A stretch of 64,000 nucleotides of DNA from Silene conica (Eukaryota; Streptophyta; Magnoliopsida; Caryophyllales; Caryophyllaceae): contig CM055314.2 in assembly GCA_029255685.2 (NCBI GenBank), positions 5,784,399-5,848,398 on the forward strand. Direction: 5' to 3'. A program made the translations under genes and the position numbers. Numbering within the stretch: the stretch's first letter is position 1; each line of letters begins with the position of its first letter. The notes under the pieces were generated by a model. It saw only the letters and a program-made list of their open reading frames with translations, did not search any database and was not told the origin of the DNA. Positions 23,701 to 39,187 of the stretch are shown piece after piece.

Positions 23701-25780
23701 TTAGAATATTGGAGACATTAACTAGACTGTTCGGTTCAATTCACTATATCTTTCAAATTCTCCTTATACGTATTTGATGAAAATATAATGAATTGGATTG
23801 AAAATATAATGAATTGGATTGAACGGAAGCAGTAAATTAAATGGTAACTGAAATTTGAAAAGGCGGAAATATAGACTCACTTACTTCCACCATACGATCC
23901 CCCGATGACAATTACGGGAGAATAATGAGCATTCAACTTTTGTTTCACATGTAAGATCAGTTCCGCATAGTCGGCTAGAGCTTGAGCTGAACTGAAATAT
24001 CCTCGAATTTTTGCGTTTTTCATAACTTTCTCCTTCGACATCCCAAATGGAATCGATTCTCCATAGAACCGGTGCTATTAAGGATATAATTTATGAGTTA
24101 GAAACGAAAAATTCTTAGGTACACCTCGAATCTTTATTCTCATATTTTGTCAAATCGTTCCCTTATCATGCATACTACCAGTTGTAATACAACTGGTGAT
24201 ATAGTCTATGAACGACAAGTATATACTACTTGTACGTCATTAGAGTGCTTGTGAGGTTCGATCCCTTAATCTATGAAAGACGGGACCATTTAAGACACTG
24301 TATATCGTTGTGGTAGTTTGAAATTGTGAAGCATCAAACACAAGACCTAACTAAAATGAAATGTTAGGTAGAAACGAATAATATAAGCAAGACATAAAAA
24401 AAAGGAATATACATCGGTTTTGAATAATATAAGCAAGACCTAACTAAAAGGAATAGACATAAAAATAATATAGTACGATTTTGATACCACTTTGTAACAC
24501 ACAAAATACATTTTATAACACATCGTTTAACTGTGTAGGGATTATGTATGTCCTACTGGTGAGATTGATAGTGGTACCTAAACTCGAGAAAAAGGAATAT
24601 ACATCGGTTGTATTACCTCCGACCTTACTTTACTTATTTTTGAACATATGTTTATTTTTTTTTAGTTTATTACCTCAAAGGCTCAAACCTTAAATTTTGA
24701 GGCTACATATATTTTTTTCTAAGCTTATTGAAATTTATAAGTTAGATTTGTTTTTTTTTTTTATCAAAGCTCAAATTTAACTAAGTTTGATATAATATAT
24801 TTAAATTTTAGAGTAAATTAGATTTTACTTTCTTTTGAAATCAATTTTTTAAAAAATACTCCCTTTTTAAAAAGAATTCCTAAAATTACTCCATTAAGTT
24901 GCATTTTTACTAAAATTACTCCAAACTCCACTTTTAGTAACTTATTTCGTCTATTTTTGAACATATTCCGTTTGTGACTTGACAAATCTATACTTTGGAA
25001 GGCATAAATATTTAGATAAATATAAGGGGGTTCGAAAACAGAGGAAATTTATCAACTCAAATCGGTTTTTTGAAGCAATTTTAGGAAAAAAATGCAATTT
25101 AAGCGAGTAACTTTAGAAAAATATGCAACTTGAGGGAGTAATTTTAAGGAAAAATTTCAAAAGGGTATTTAAAAGGGAGTAAAATTTTATTTATTCTAAA
25201 TTTTGATAATTTTTTGAGCTTGATATTTTATTGAATGAACTCCTAACATATATCGTAGAATTCATAATTTTCAAAACAAAATCTCAAAACTTTATTATAA
25301 TGCTCAAAAACTATAAAATTGGTGATTGTACATCGGATATATAATCCACTTACTGCTAAAACTCGATAGGAAGAAGTAACAACTAAAAACAAAACATACC
25401 TCAATGAAAAGCACAAGAGCCTTAAAATGCTGACCATAATTCTTAAGAATCAAGCCATGAATTGTAGCATTATCAAGAGATGCTTCATCTCCAAGATAAA
25501 CTAATATAGGAGACTTGGACTTAGCACCTCCCCAATACTCATAATTAATAACATACTTTTGTTTGAATGTCTTATAACTTTCAAGTTGATAATTAAAATG
25601 GTCTAGAGTTTGATCATAATACAAAGTCTTAAATTCATTATTTTGAGTAATTTTCGCGGTGTCGGGAATGTTCTTGGTGTGAAGTTTATGGTTGATAGGC
25701 CATGGTAGGGAAGAAATTGAGGTAGAGAATACCAAGAGAAGAAATGAAAGATATTGGAATAGATATGTAAAAGAATGCAT
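17715..25780 (-). CDS. Serine carboxypeptidase, family S28 (Pro-X carboxypeptidase-like)
   Basis: Nine exons join in phase: 25780-25400, 24074-23885, 23369-23233, 23107-22995, 22252-22009, 20877-20719, 20536-20457, 17993-17944 and 17860-17715, giving 499 aa, normal for the family. The start gives a hydrophobic signal peptide (about 24 aa), then [23 protein letters not shown], the nucleophile motif [25 protein letters not shown], the acid in [11 protein letters not shown] and the histidine in NGTHGMD, so Ser, Asp and His are all present. S28 enzymes cut after proline and act in the vacuole or cell wall. The histidine motif differs from the more usual NGxHxxD surroundings, but the residue is kept. 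The last residues and stop come from a MITE. Introns contain at least eight transposons, making the gene 8 kb. A substrate cannot be predicted. Confidence 0.92.
18208..18965 (-). mobile_element. Non-autonomous Helitron with internal minisatellite (S28 intron 7)
   Basis: On the minus strand it begins A|TCCTATATATAAAAGC at 18965 and ends with hairpin CCCGTGCAGTTTGCACGGG, spacer, CTAG|T at 18208, so both ends fit the rules for Helitrons. It is 758 bp long with no coding capacity. Confidence 0.78.
18660..18905. repeat. Imperfect tandem repeat inside the Helitron
   Basis: About four units of 50-60 bp repeat the words CTTTTGAAATGAAATTTTGACC and AAAACGAAAATTTAGAC. An open frame across them gives a repetitive Phe/Lys-rich peptide (KFSFF, LNFRFKN), a by-product of the repeat and not a gene. 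Confidence 0.75.
19165..19260. repeat. Dispersed repeat, near-identical to window end
   Basis: About 95 bp here (CGTATATTTTTACATTTTGT, then AATTTTCATAATTTTCCGTT and CTGTCAATGTATTTATTTTT) recurs almost unchanged at 63906-64000, cut off by the window edge. The surrounding 18.97-19.98 kb is AT-rich with no gene. Confidence 0.8.
20052..20341. mobile_element. ACATCCGA-end MITE, copy D (S28 intron 7)
   Basis: CCAAATGTATATAGGCATCG and TATACATTTGG form imperfect inverted ends, with TTGAGTTT and AAGCTCG words inside as in copies A-C in other introns of the same gene. It is the most diverged copy. Confidence 0.45.
20590..20690. mobile_element. Stowaway-like MITE (S28 intron 6)
   Basis: TATACTTCCTCGGTTTTATT and AATTGAGACGGAGAAGGTATA are inverted ends of the mariner/Stowaway type, about 100 bp apart, with TA at both borders. 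Confidence 0.6.
21019..21921. mobile_element. ACATCCGA-end MITE, copy A, split by a hAT (S28 intron 5)
   Basis: The left end ATACATCCGAGGTATTA is mirrored by TAATACCTTCGATGTAT at the right end. Without the 577-bp hAT-like insertion at 21274-21850, the MITE is about 320 bp, close to copy B (335 bp). Confidence 0.65.
21274..21850. mobile_element. hAT-like element with CAGTGGCGGATC ends
   Basis: The ends CAGTGGCGGATCTAG and GGATCCGCCCTTG are inverted repeats; flanking TAATAAAG (21266-21273) and TAATAAGC (21851-21858) look like an 8-bp duplication with two changes. A similar end (CAGTAGCGGATCC) occurs alone at about 31996. No transposase frame was seen. Confidence 0.7.
22301..22335 (-). mobile_element. 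Possible decayed Helitron 3' end (S28 intron 4)
   Basis: CTAGTATAGATCCCATGTAATGCACGG resembles the minus-strand Helitron terminus (CTAG, spacer, CCCGTG...CACGGG), but the stem is degenerate. The partner end was not found. Confidence 0.3.
22634..22968. mobile_element. ACATCCGA-end MITE, copy B (S28 intron 4)
   Basis: ATACCTCCGATGTACTACC at the left and GGTAATACATCTG at the right are imperfect inverted ends. The interior (AGTTTTTGAGTTCATTTA, AATACACATATACTAAAA) matches copy A in the same order. It is uninterrupted and gives the family's native length. Confidence 0.65.
23492..23692. mobile_element. Tourist-like MITE, copy 3 (S28 intron 2)
   Basis: CCTGTCTTTTTTGGCTGAAA and TTAAGCCAGAAAGAACAG are the ends; the interior shares AACTAAATTGAGTGGAACTA with copy 2. 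Confidence 0.68.
24605..25350. mobile_element. ACATCCGA-end MITE, copy C, split by a fold-back MITE (S28 intron 1)
   Basis: ATACATCGGTTGTATTACC at the left is loosely mirrored by GTACATCGGATATATAATCC at the right (25327 onward). The interior outside the nested element has the AAGCTTATTGA and TGAGCTTGATATT words of the family. Ends are approximate. Confidence 0.45.
24811..25196. mobile_element. Long fold-back MITE, possibly Mutator-like
   Basis: The two halves are near mirror images built on AATACTCCC, AAATTACTCC and TTGCATTTTT versus GGGTATTT, GGAGTAATTTT and ATGCAACTT. TAAATTTT flanks both sides (24802-24810 with A, 25197-25205 with G as ninth base). A duplication of 8-9 bp with long inverted ends suggests a Mutator-type or hAT MITE. 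Confidence 0.6.
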
Positions 25781-26956
25781 GGTAAAATGATGTAAATTAG
25801 GGTTTCCACCGTCAACCGTGTGTAATCCCCTCGTAGCAGGCGTTCTCTCGAACTATATACACACAAAGGCCTTGGGGTTTTAGCCTTCTAGGTGACATAG
25901 AATTTTCCAACTTATTCTTTGGTCTAAAATTTCAATGCAGACTAAAAGTAGAAAGATAAGAAACGTAACGATTTAATAGCCAAATAAAAATTGACAACTC
26001 TTGAAAGAGATATTATACGGCTTAGAGTTAATAAGTCTCTTCTATGACGGATATAATCGTTTTAAGACTAAAACGGGTTAAATATACCTCACTTGTATAG
26101 ATAAGACATGTTTTTTTGCTAATATCTAGGCATTTTGTTTTTGTCTTATATATAAAGTGATAGCCATTTGACCCGTCTTATTGCTTCAAACATATATGCT
26201 TGGTTTGAAATAAGAATTTGTGTTTTCGAGTCAATCATTCAAAGTCGGTACAAGGGGTCAGTCGAGAGATGAACGGATTAATTGTCGTTTTAAATAAGAA
26301 TTTATATTAAGAAATATTCTCATAAAAATGAATTTTTAGGTATTTCGAGTATATATTATAACCAATAAAAAATCTCTCTTTTTTTTGCAATTTAAATTGT
26401 GCATCTTGATTGTTGTGGTCATGTTACTACTCTTGTAGATAAGAGGTAATTTCGTGAAAATGATGTATTGACTGTTTAGGTTGCTGGATTGAATTTGCTT
26501 TTTTTTTGAGTAAACATTCATACTTTTTAATAAAAAAGTAAGCAATAGCAACATTTATCGTAAAATGGTTACACTTGATCGGATTTAATTTATTTCAGAC
26601 TGAAATAATCCGTCTTGAAACAATAATTTGCCCTTATACTAAGAGCTGGTCAAGTTCCATGCACGAGAAAAGACGTAAAAACCAATACATTTTCGATACC
26701 TTAATAATTTTCTTTTCAAACCCAACACATTTTCGATTCATAAAATCCAACCCGAAATTAGTACCAAATTCATTCCGAATTGAAGAAAAAGGAGTAACGT
26801 ATTGTTAAAGTTTGGTTCAAAATTATTATCTTTAAACCGTTTAAAGTGTTGCCTTGAACAGCCGAACATAGTAGTAGTTGATGCAATTATACATGGAGGA
26901 AAAAATGGCGCAGCGGCGAAGAAAATAGACGAGAATATAAATACAACAACAATCGT
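25781..26956. other. Intergenic: S28 upstream, GapB downstream
   Basis: Both neighbours are on the minus strand, so this holds the S28 promoter (near 25800-26000) and the GapB 3' untranslated region (toward 26956). A GACGG...GACCCGTCTTATT stretch at 26043-26185 looks like a decayed MITE. No gene was recognised. Confidence 0.45.
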
Positions 26957-31756
<4,800 letters not shown>

Positions 31757-32917
31757 GATCCTTGTATAACTGTGGCAAGAAGCTAGGAGGAGCAAGCTAA
31801 AATTACAGGCTTCTTGCAGATATACATATATACTGTACTATATCTCAACTTATGGCTCCAAAAACACTTAAGAAATGAGTGGTAAGGATGCAAATTCACA
31901 AGATCATAAAAAGATAAGATGATTGTTGGTGCCTCAGGTTCTGACTCTGAGCCACTGTATGTATTCCTGACAATCCAGTACTAGTGGACCCCATTCAGTA
32001 GCGGATCCAAAAAATGTTCGAAAATATAAATTTATTCTATTTTATCGAAAAATTGGACCAAAATACACCAAAAAAAATGCATTTCAGCTGTCACGGGACC
32101 CCGAAAAAAAGGCATGTAAGCCCGTTATCTTCTTTGGCAAAATAAGCGGGCAAGACACCGAAGTCTAAATGTAGTGATTTGGGGGTCTTAACCACGAGAC
32201 CCCCGGGATGTTACCATGAGGCCGTCTCATGGATCAACAAATACTTGCATTTTTGTTGTAGTGTACTACGGTGAATTTAGACCAAAGAGTTATTGCGAAG
32301 ACGGCATGAAGAAATCAACAATCCCAAAGAGTTAGACAAACATAGAACGCAAAAAAAACCCGCAAAAACAACAGAAAAGAGACATCTTATAACATTGCAA
32401 AGAAAAACAAGAACACGAAGGATTCAAGGTAATAAAAGAAAAACATAGGTATACAAAGACCCGAAGATTATGAACAGCGCTCTTCATAAGAATCATCTTC
32501 TTTCTCCTATTGCATCGCGCTACATACATTTGGCCTTGAGAAGCGTCTAAGTATAATAACATAATGACGGGTACTTTCTTGCCATTAAGTAGACGAGGGT
32601 GCGGAAAAGAACAGTGGTCATTAGCAAAGCGCAGCAGAGATTAAGACCAAAACCACACCCTAAAATCATGTCCCCGGTATTGGATGAGATGGGTGGAGAC
32701 CGGAGGGGATCGGGAGTTTTAAAACAAATAAGAAGCATAAATAACACTCGGTACATTTGAGCATAAAGTAAAACATACATAGTATCTAGAATCTGAATGG
32801 AAAATTAACGCGATATCTAAACCGTGCTGAGGATAGCCCCAATCCCTATATCATGCCGTGCAAACTAGATTTGCACGTGTACTAGAACATCTTTACAGCA
32901 AATCTCGGAAATTGATC
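31757..32917. other. Intergenic: GapB promoter and downstream of plastid-protein gene
   Basis: The first 200 bp are the GapB promoter candidate. CAGTAGCGGATCC near 31996 resembles the left end of the hAT-like element at 21274, but no partner end was found. At 32848-32885 a hairpin CGTGCAAActagaTTTGCACG is followed by CTAG, like a + strand Helitron 3' end, about 30 bp from the stop of the next gene and probably within its 3' untranslated region. A short minus-strand frame near 32500 (GQMYVARCNRRKK) vaguely recalls Helitron helicase but is too weak to call. Confidence 0.4.
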
Positions 32918-35900
32918 TCAAACTCCAGCCATTTCATCATGGTCGAAACCAGCTCCTTTCGGGTCTCCATCAGAACGCAGCTGAGATGAAACATTGTCGA
33001 TGGCTGAATTCAACTGATCTATTTTCTCCGTCAGGATTTTCCTTGTTCTCTGTGAACAACCAACCAATAGAATATCGTCATTCACTGATAATCAGAAAAT
33101 TGAATATTTATTATGCAAGGCTGCAAGCACAACAATTACAGCATTCCAGCCCACAATTTCATGTTCGGCAAACCGTGGTGAAATGTTAAATCTTCGCAAC
33201 AAGACTGCATGTCTATCAATTTATATATAATGAGGATAGATTGGGCGCAGGATCGAGAACTCGCGCATTATATGGTAGGAAGAATAGCATAAGATATGAA
33301 TATGGTTCGCTCATCTTCCAATTTACAAAAATGTTTAATTCCTGTTTCCAGTCATTCTTTCAACCTATCACGTATCCAGATTGGAAGAAGTATCAAACAT
33401 GGCAAACAAAATTGAGTGCGTAGTTTCACGAAAACTTAAGACCAATAACTAAAGAAGGTTGAAATCGTGTTCTTGTACCACCTATATCACTCAGTTTAAG
33501 CGAGACTGACCCATATCTTTCCTCCGTGGTTTTTCTAACACAATTTGGTGATTTGAATGATGAGCCGGTCATGCAGAAGGAAATTGCATCCCTCTATTTC
33601 CCATTTTCCCTTCATCACAACTTACTAACCAAAAAATGGAAATTACATCACGCCGCTTTCCCCCTTCCCTTCATTTTCCATCAAATCTCTTCATTCAAAA
33701 TTGAAGTCTTAGAAATAAAGAGGGATGAACTTTTCACCGAGAATAAATAGTTATGTTTAACGAAACCCACACCTACATATTTAAGAATGACCAGCCCTGA
33801 CAATGGATTTTTATCCGCTGTTAAAAGTAGGATTTAGTGATATACTGTGCAGTTTCCATCGCAAAGGAAACAGAATCTAGAAAAATCAAATCAAATCAAA
33901 TCTCGGCTGTACAACGACCACCAGCAGGCAACATGTATCCTATTAAGCGGTCACTGGCAAATAACTTATAATATGAAAGAAACCATTTACCTCCAAGGCC
34001 TTCTCCTCGTCATAAATAAATTTTGGAAGCTTCCGCAACAAATCTTTTTTGTCAGCTGCAGCCCCAGCCAGAGCCCAACTTATCTGAATATGAAGTTTGA
34101 CAGCAAAACATTAGTATCTCTTGTCTTTTATTCATCTATGGGCTTGCATGTGAAAGCCCCTGACCGCCTCATAAGTCATGAGATAGCAAGGCATAAAGGG
34201 GATAAAGATCTTCGACGGATCAAGTATAACAGTCAGGTAAAGTTTGACATGCGCATTCTTCGAAGTCATATAACAAACTACCTCGACCCAAAACTTATAG
34301 TCCCCATTTCACTTTGGAGTTTGGAGTTCATTTGATATCAATGTCAAACTTCTTATGTTGATTTATCAAAGAAACAATTTTCATATTATCAATTTAAAAG
34401 TTACAATTATAGTATATTGTGCGAAAGACACAGCACCTAAGTCAAGGAACGATATAAATGGGATGAAGTGAGTGACATTTTAACGTAAAAACATAATTAC
34501 TTTTGAACTCGAGATGCTGTGCGAGTTAAGATAGGAAGGCAACCGAAGGTAACAACTACATAAACAAACTCTGAAACATAAGCATGATAGGAAGACCTAC
34601 CTGAGGTGCATACACAGAGGCAAGGGTGCCAACTACCAGTCCTCCCAAAATGAAGCCGCCAACAAACATGGCTGCACTATTAGATCTTTCACCATCACTG
34701 TAAGACAAACACACACAATATCCATGTCAGTGTGTCAAACAGGAGCATTACCAGACTGAAAGAAATATTCAGTATATCAACATCAAACATCAATACATGA
34801 CATAGCTTACAAAACATTTCTCAGATCATTTTATCCTAAAATATGGAAGGCAGTCTTCAATTCCAAATCCAAACTGGATATGAGATGACGATCGGGTTGC
34901 TAGCTAGCTAGGTATTATTACCAAAATCAAGGAGAGACACCATTTTGAAACTCTCCAAATAATTAGCTTTCCTCAAAGGAAGATGTTCATAGAAGAAGGA
35001 TAAGAAGCTATGTTTTCCTGAAAGGGAAGACGGTCATTGAAGAAGGAAGAAGCTATGTTTTCCTCATCAACAGTCGACTACCAAATCCAAATGTGGATAA
35101 TATAAACAGTTGGTCTTGCTTGTGACGGGTCGGGTGGAGAGACGGATAATGACACTCACAAAATGAATAGGGGGGACACGGTGGGGCTACCCTCATGTGC
35201 TTCCCTCTCTCTTCTAAATGGACATTTTGTGAGACAAAATGGTATCCGTCACTCCAAAGTGACGGATATCTCCTGTCTTCTTTGAGATTTTGTGTAATAT
35301 AAATAGGATGCAGAGAGTACTTGCTACTTAGTACAGCTCCATCTAGAAAGTGAGGAAGCTTAAATCAGACTACCAATAGAGATAATTAAGATCTGAGACT
35401 AACAGAATACCTGTATGCAGCCTGGACAACAAGAGGTTTTTGTGCAGCCTTTCTGGTACGAAGTGGAGTAAAACTCACTTTAGTGGGGTACAAGAACCCG
35501 ACATCTACAGATTTCAAAGAAGAGCCTAAAACACGCGCCCAACAAAATTAGGGACGCCATAGCAAAACCCAACAAACAGAACAACTAAAAGTGAACTTTT
35601 AAAAAACGAAGGGAATACATTAAGGAGCACAGGAAGCGGAACTTGAATTCAGATTACTCCTACAATTTTGCAAGTTATGATAGCCTTCTTATAACTTCTT
35701 TATTACTAGTGAACGCAATTCAAAGTGGCAATGCCTTCTACTTTGAACAGACACAGCATACACTAATTCTTTGTCTTCATAATGAAACGTTCAGAAATTT
35801 AAGAGAGAATCAATACAAAAGGTGAACTATTCAACCAACTTTAAATAGTTTGCATTTGCAGAGATACCCTTAAGTAAATGCACAGAGCACCAAGCCACCA

Positions 35901-37310
35901 AACAGTCATACAAATTTGCTTTCGACATCATCTACCAAACATTATTCTATGATGTGAAAATTTGTATCGAAAAAGGAAACACTGGGTCAACATCCAACCT
36001 ATCGTATCCATTTCCACATCTCTACATTGATAATAGAATTAAGTAACCTTAATTTTACTCCAACTCTTTTAAACCACGAAAATGGGGTCGGGTCACATAA
36101 GGAAGGACGTTCATCCTTAAACCAAATGGTGATAGGAGACCTAGCTCCTTGCTTTATAAAGTAATGAACTCCCGCCTTATTTTGTCAATGTAGGGACTCG
36201 CATGTCGGTAAACCGTAAACCAATAATATTAGCCTCTTAACAAACTTCCATTGTACAAACGTTTGCACAACTCATTTACCATTTTCTTCATTATGTTCTA
36301 GGAAAACTATCCGTTATCTGGTTTCACGTGATTATTAACTGCATACTCGTGAACTAGCAGGTACACAGAAGGCTTAACTACTCTTGGGCCACTATTCAAT
36401 GCTCTTCTAGACTCTAAAATAGCTTTTGATGATATCTTCCTACTGTAAGAGTTTATCAAACAACCTCTCTAAAACTCCTCCACTGACAAGTCGTCTTCCT
36501 CATATCGTGTTTTTTCTCTAGAATCATTAGATTGATAGTCGAATTGCATTAAGAACTAAAACAGATTTCAATACTCTTATGATCCACATATTGCTATGTA
36601 TACCGTGAGCACATACAACCAATATCATCAAATTCCCACCTCATCCATCTACCATACAACAACTACAGCAAGACCATTACCCCAATGCCTCAAGAGCTCC
36701 CACAAATTTCCCACCTCATCCATCTACTGTAACAACAACAGGAACCCCATTAACTCAGTGCCTCAAGAGCTCCTACAAATCGCAGGGTAAGGGGGGTCGG
36801 ACATACGCAACCTTACCCTTGTACTAGCAACATAAAGACGCAGTTTCCGATAACATCTACCATCAGAAAATGGGTACAGCTAAAAAACATACTTAAATCT
36901 TTAACAAATACCCAAATCAAAAACAGTCTGTCTTGCTTCAGACTGTCACAACCTTGTGACCTCTCACAACCCTTTCCCACTTACCCCTCCCACTTTCCAT
37001 TTGTCTCACGCCACAAGCTTGTGAATCAAAAATACATACAAACAAATCAACCAGTTCATCAAGCAACAGTAACACACAGTTCAGCAAAATGTGTACAGCT
37101 AAAAAAACATTGATTTCATCAAATCGACAACATGGGCATCAATTAAACGATCAAATATCGAACTGCAAATCAAAAAAATTAACAAAATTACAAGAAAGAT
37201 TGAATCTTTATTGAAAAAACAAGGTGGGTAATGATTAATTTACCAGATGATAATTGAGATGGAGAGTTACGAGCCAAGATAAGAGAATTTGTTGATAATA
37301 AAGAAGCCAT
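32918..37310 (-). CDS. Small plastid (envelope-type) membrane protein
   Basis: Five exons join in phase: 37310-37244, 35525-35411, 34697-34601, 34083-33991 and 33049-32918, giving 167 aa. The N-terminus ([20 protein letters not shown]) is Ser/Leu-rich and basic, like a plastid transit peptide. One membrane segment ([20 protein letters not shown]) is followed by [31 protein letters not shown] and a charged helical region [20 protein letters not shown]. This matches the plant protein group of Arabidopsis At1g42960 and At5g16660, described as chloroplast inner-envelope proteins of unknown function; that match is from memory. It is transcribed away from the MLO gene across a 1.9-kb shared upstream region. 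Introns 1 and 2 hold a SINE-like repeat and a MITE. Confidence 0.82.
35112..35297. mobile_element. GTGACGG-family MITE (plastid-protein gene intron 2)
   Basis: GGTCTTGCTTGTGACGGGTC at the left and GTGACGGATATCTCCTGTCT with GAGATTTTGTG at the right mirror each other. The interior word GGACATTTTGTGAGACAAAA is shared with the copies at 17573 and 47275. Confidence 0.65.
36595..36860. repeat. SINE-like repeat with internal duplication (plastid-protein gene intron 1)
   Basis: ACCCCAATGCCTCAAGAGCTCC, CGCAGGGTAAGGGGGGTCGG and ACGCAACCTTACCCTTG are typical of a plant SINE-like repeat. The block CCCACCTCATCCATCTAC...CTCAAGAGCTCC is present twice (36638-36704 and 36708-36775), a local tandem duplication. 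Confidence 0.5.
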
Positions 37311-39187
37311 CTTTAAATTAGGAAGAAAAATAAAGAGTGTATAATTTCGATAATGCCAAATGCCAATGCTTGTTCCCAGACACTTATGAGCGTAATCGAT
37401 AATCTCCTATCTACTTTAAAAAAAAAAAAACAAATTCTTATTAAAATCGAAAATATCAGTTTTAAACTTATCACGGTAAATAATGTCAATTTTTGCATAG
37501 ATAACACATGCATCTTACTATTTCGCTTTCATTTTTTATCTTATCCGTGCAGGTGAATATACCTAACCCATTTTAACTCAAACGGATATAGGAGTCTAGG
37601 GGAGACTTATGGAAGAAAGAATAGATATTCACGTATTTTTTTCAATCCAAAAAAGCATTTTTTTAACTAAAAAAGTAGTTAATTATAATAAAGAATTCAC
37701 GCACTAAAAAATAAAATTAATAATCATAATTTATTTCATTAAACTATTAATTTTTTTTATTAAAATTAAATTTTTCATCAAGTTATATTATGTTCACTAA
37801 AATTTAAACTAGAATATTTTTAATTAAAATAAAAATAAAAATAAAGATTATAAATTATTAAATCTCCTAAATGTTATTATTAGAATGACTAGAATCATAC
37901 TATATAAATATGAAACAAAACTATAAATCATTATATTACATTTGTGGTAAAAAAGAAAAATTGAGAAAATTTCTAAAATGAAATCATTAGTTTCGTAGTA
38001 TAAGGAGATATTTTGAAAAATACATTTTGACACATTAATTAATTTTTAATTTTTTTTCCTCAAACTGGAGTACAATGACAAGAAATATAAACAATTGATA
38101 AGAAACCACTGTAATATAAGAAATTTATTCAAAATTAGAAACTATGATCATATGCTTTATATTTATTACACGGGGTCTAAACTAGCTAGTTAGGATTTAG
38201 GAGATCGGTGAGCTATTAGTTGGTTAGTCAATTAGTGATTGTCTTTTTGATGACGTTGGATGTCTCGGTCGCTATTTTTGGTGCACTCGACAAACTCCCA
38301 AGTATATGTAATATCATGTAAACACGCATATTAGGTAAGTCTCCCGAAAATGACATGCTCGAAATCTAAAAGACATAATTAGTAAAGTTACTCTTCAGTT
38401 TCAGTGACATTTTCTTATTCTATTTTCAAATTTGGTATATTTTTTTAAATTTAATTTCAGTTTATTTAATTTATTTTAATTTTATTAATTTCAGTTCAAT
38501 TTAGAAGAATAGAGCGCAAATGTGACTAAACTTTAAGATGTGAAAATGTGATACGAGAGAACTACAAGAGAATGATGCTCGGGTAAGATAAAGAGAAGGT
38601 CAAAGATTTTTATTTATATTTATTTATTTTTTTACTGAAAATTGGTGTATGAGAAATAAGAAAGTTACCGTAAATTTAGGCTACATTGTTGAATGGTAAA
38701 TTTTGTTTATCCTCAAAATTAAACGGCAATGCAATGCTCCATAATCATTGTTGATTTAGAGAAAATGTAGCCCTAAATTTGCTAAAATAAGATGAAAATA
38801 TATAAATAATTTATTTTCTTTTACTTTTGTTCTTTATTCACCTTTTTTACCACTTGAACAATAAACTTAGTTTTAGTTTTCATAGAAAAAAATAAGCTAA
38901 TTAATAAGAAAAAAAAGGGAAACAATTTTTTTTACCTTCATAAAATTTTGTACAAAAAAATAAGAAATAAAATGTATTTAGAGTTGTTCAAGGTTGCAAA
39001 AGAATACGTTAATCGTAGGATAATATTATAATCCGCGGGATAATTTTTGAAAAAGTAGGGTATTATTTGGTGTTTGATAATGAGAAAAATTAATAAAAGG
39101 GTTATTATTATAATTTGGTAAAAAAAAAATTGAGTGGAAAAATTAGATTAAAAATTCAAGAAAATAAAAAAGTAAAAAAAAGGAAAA
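37311..39187. other. Divergent intergenic region between plastid-protein gene and MLO
   Basis: The two flanking genes start at opposite ends, so this holds both promoters. It is AT-rich, with long A and T runs at about 37420, 37750 and 38600-38960. I recognised no element with defined ends and no coding sequence. Confidence 0.5.
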
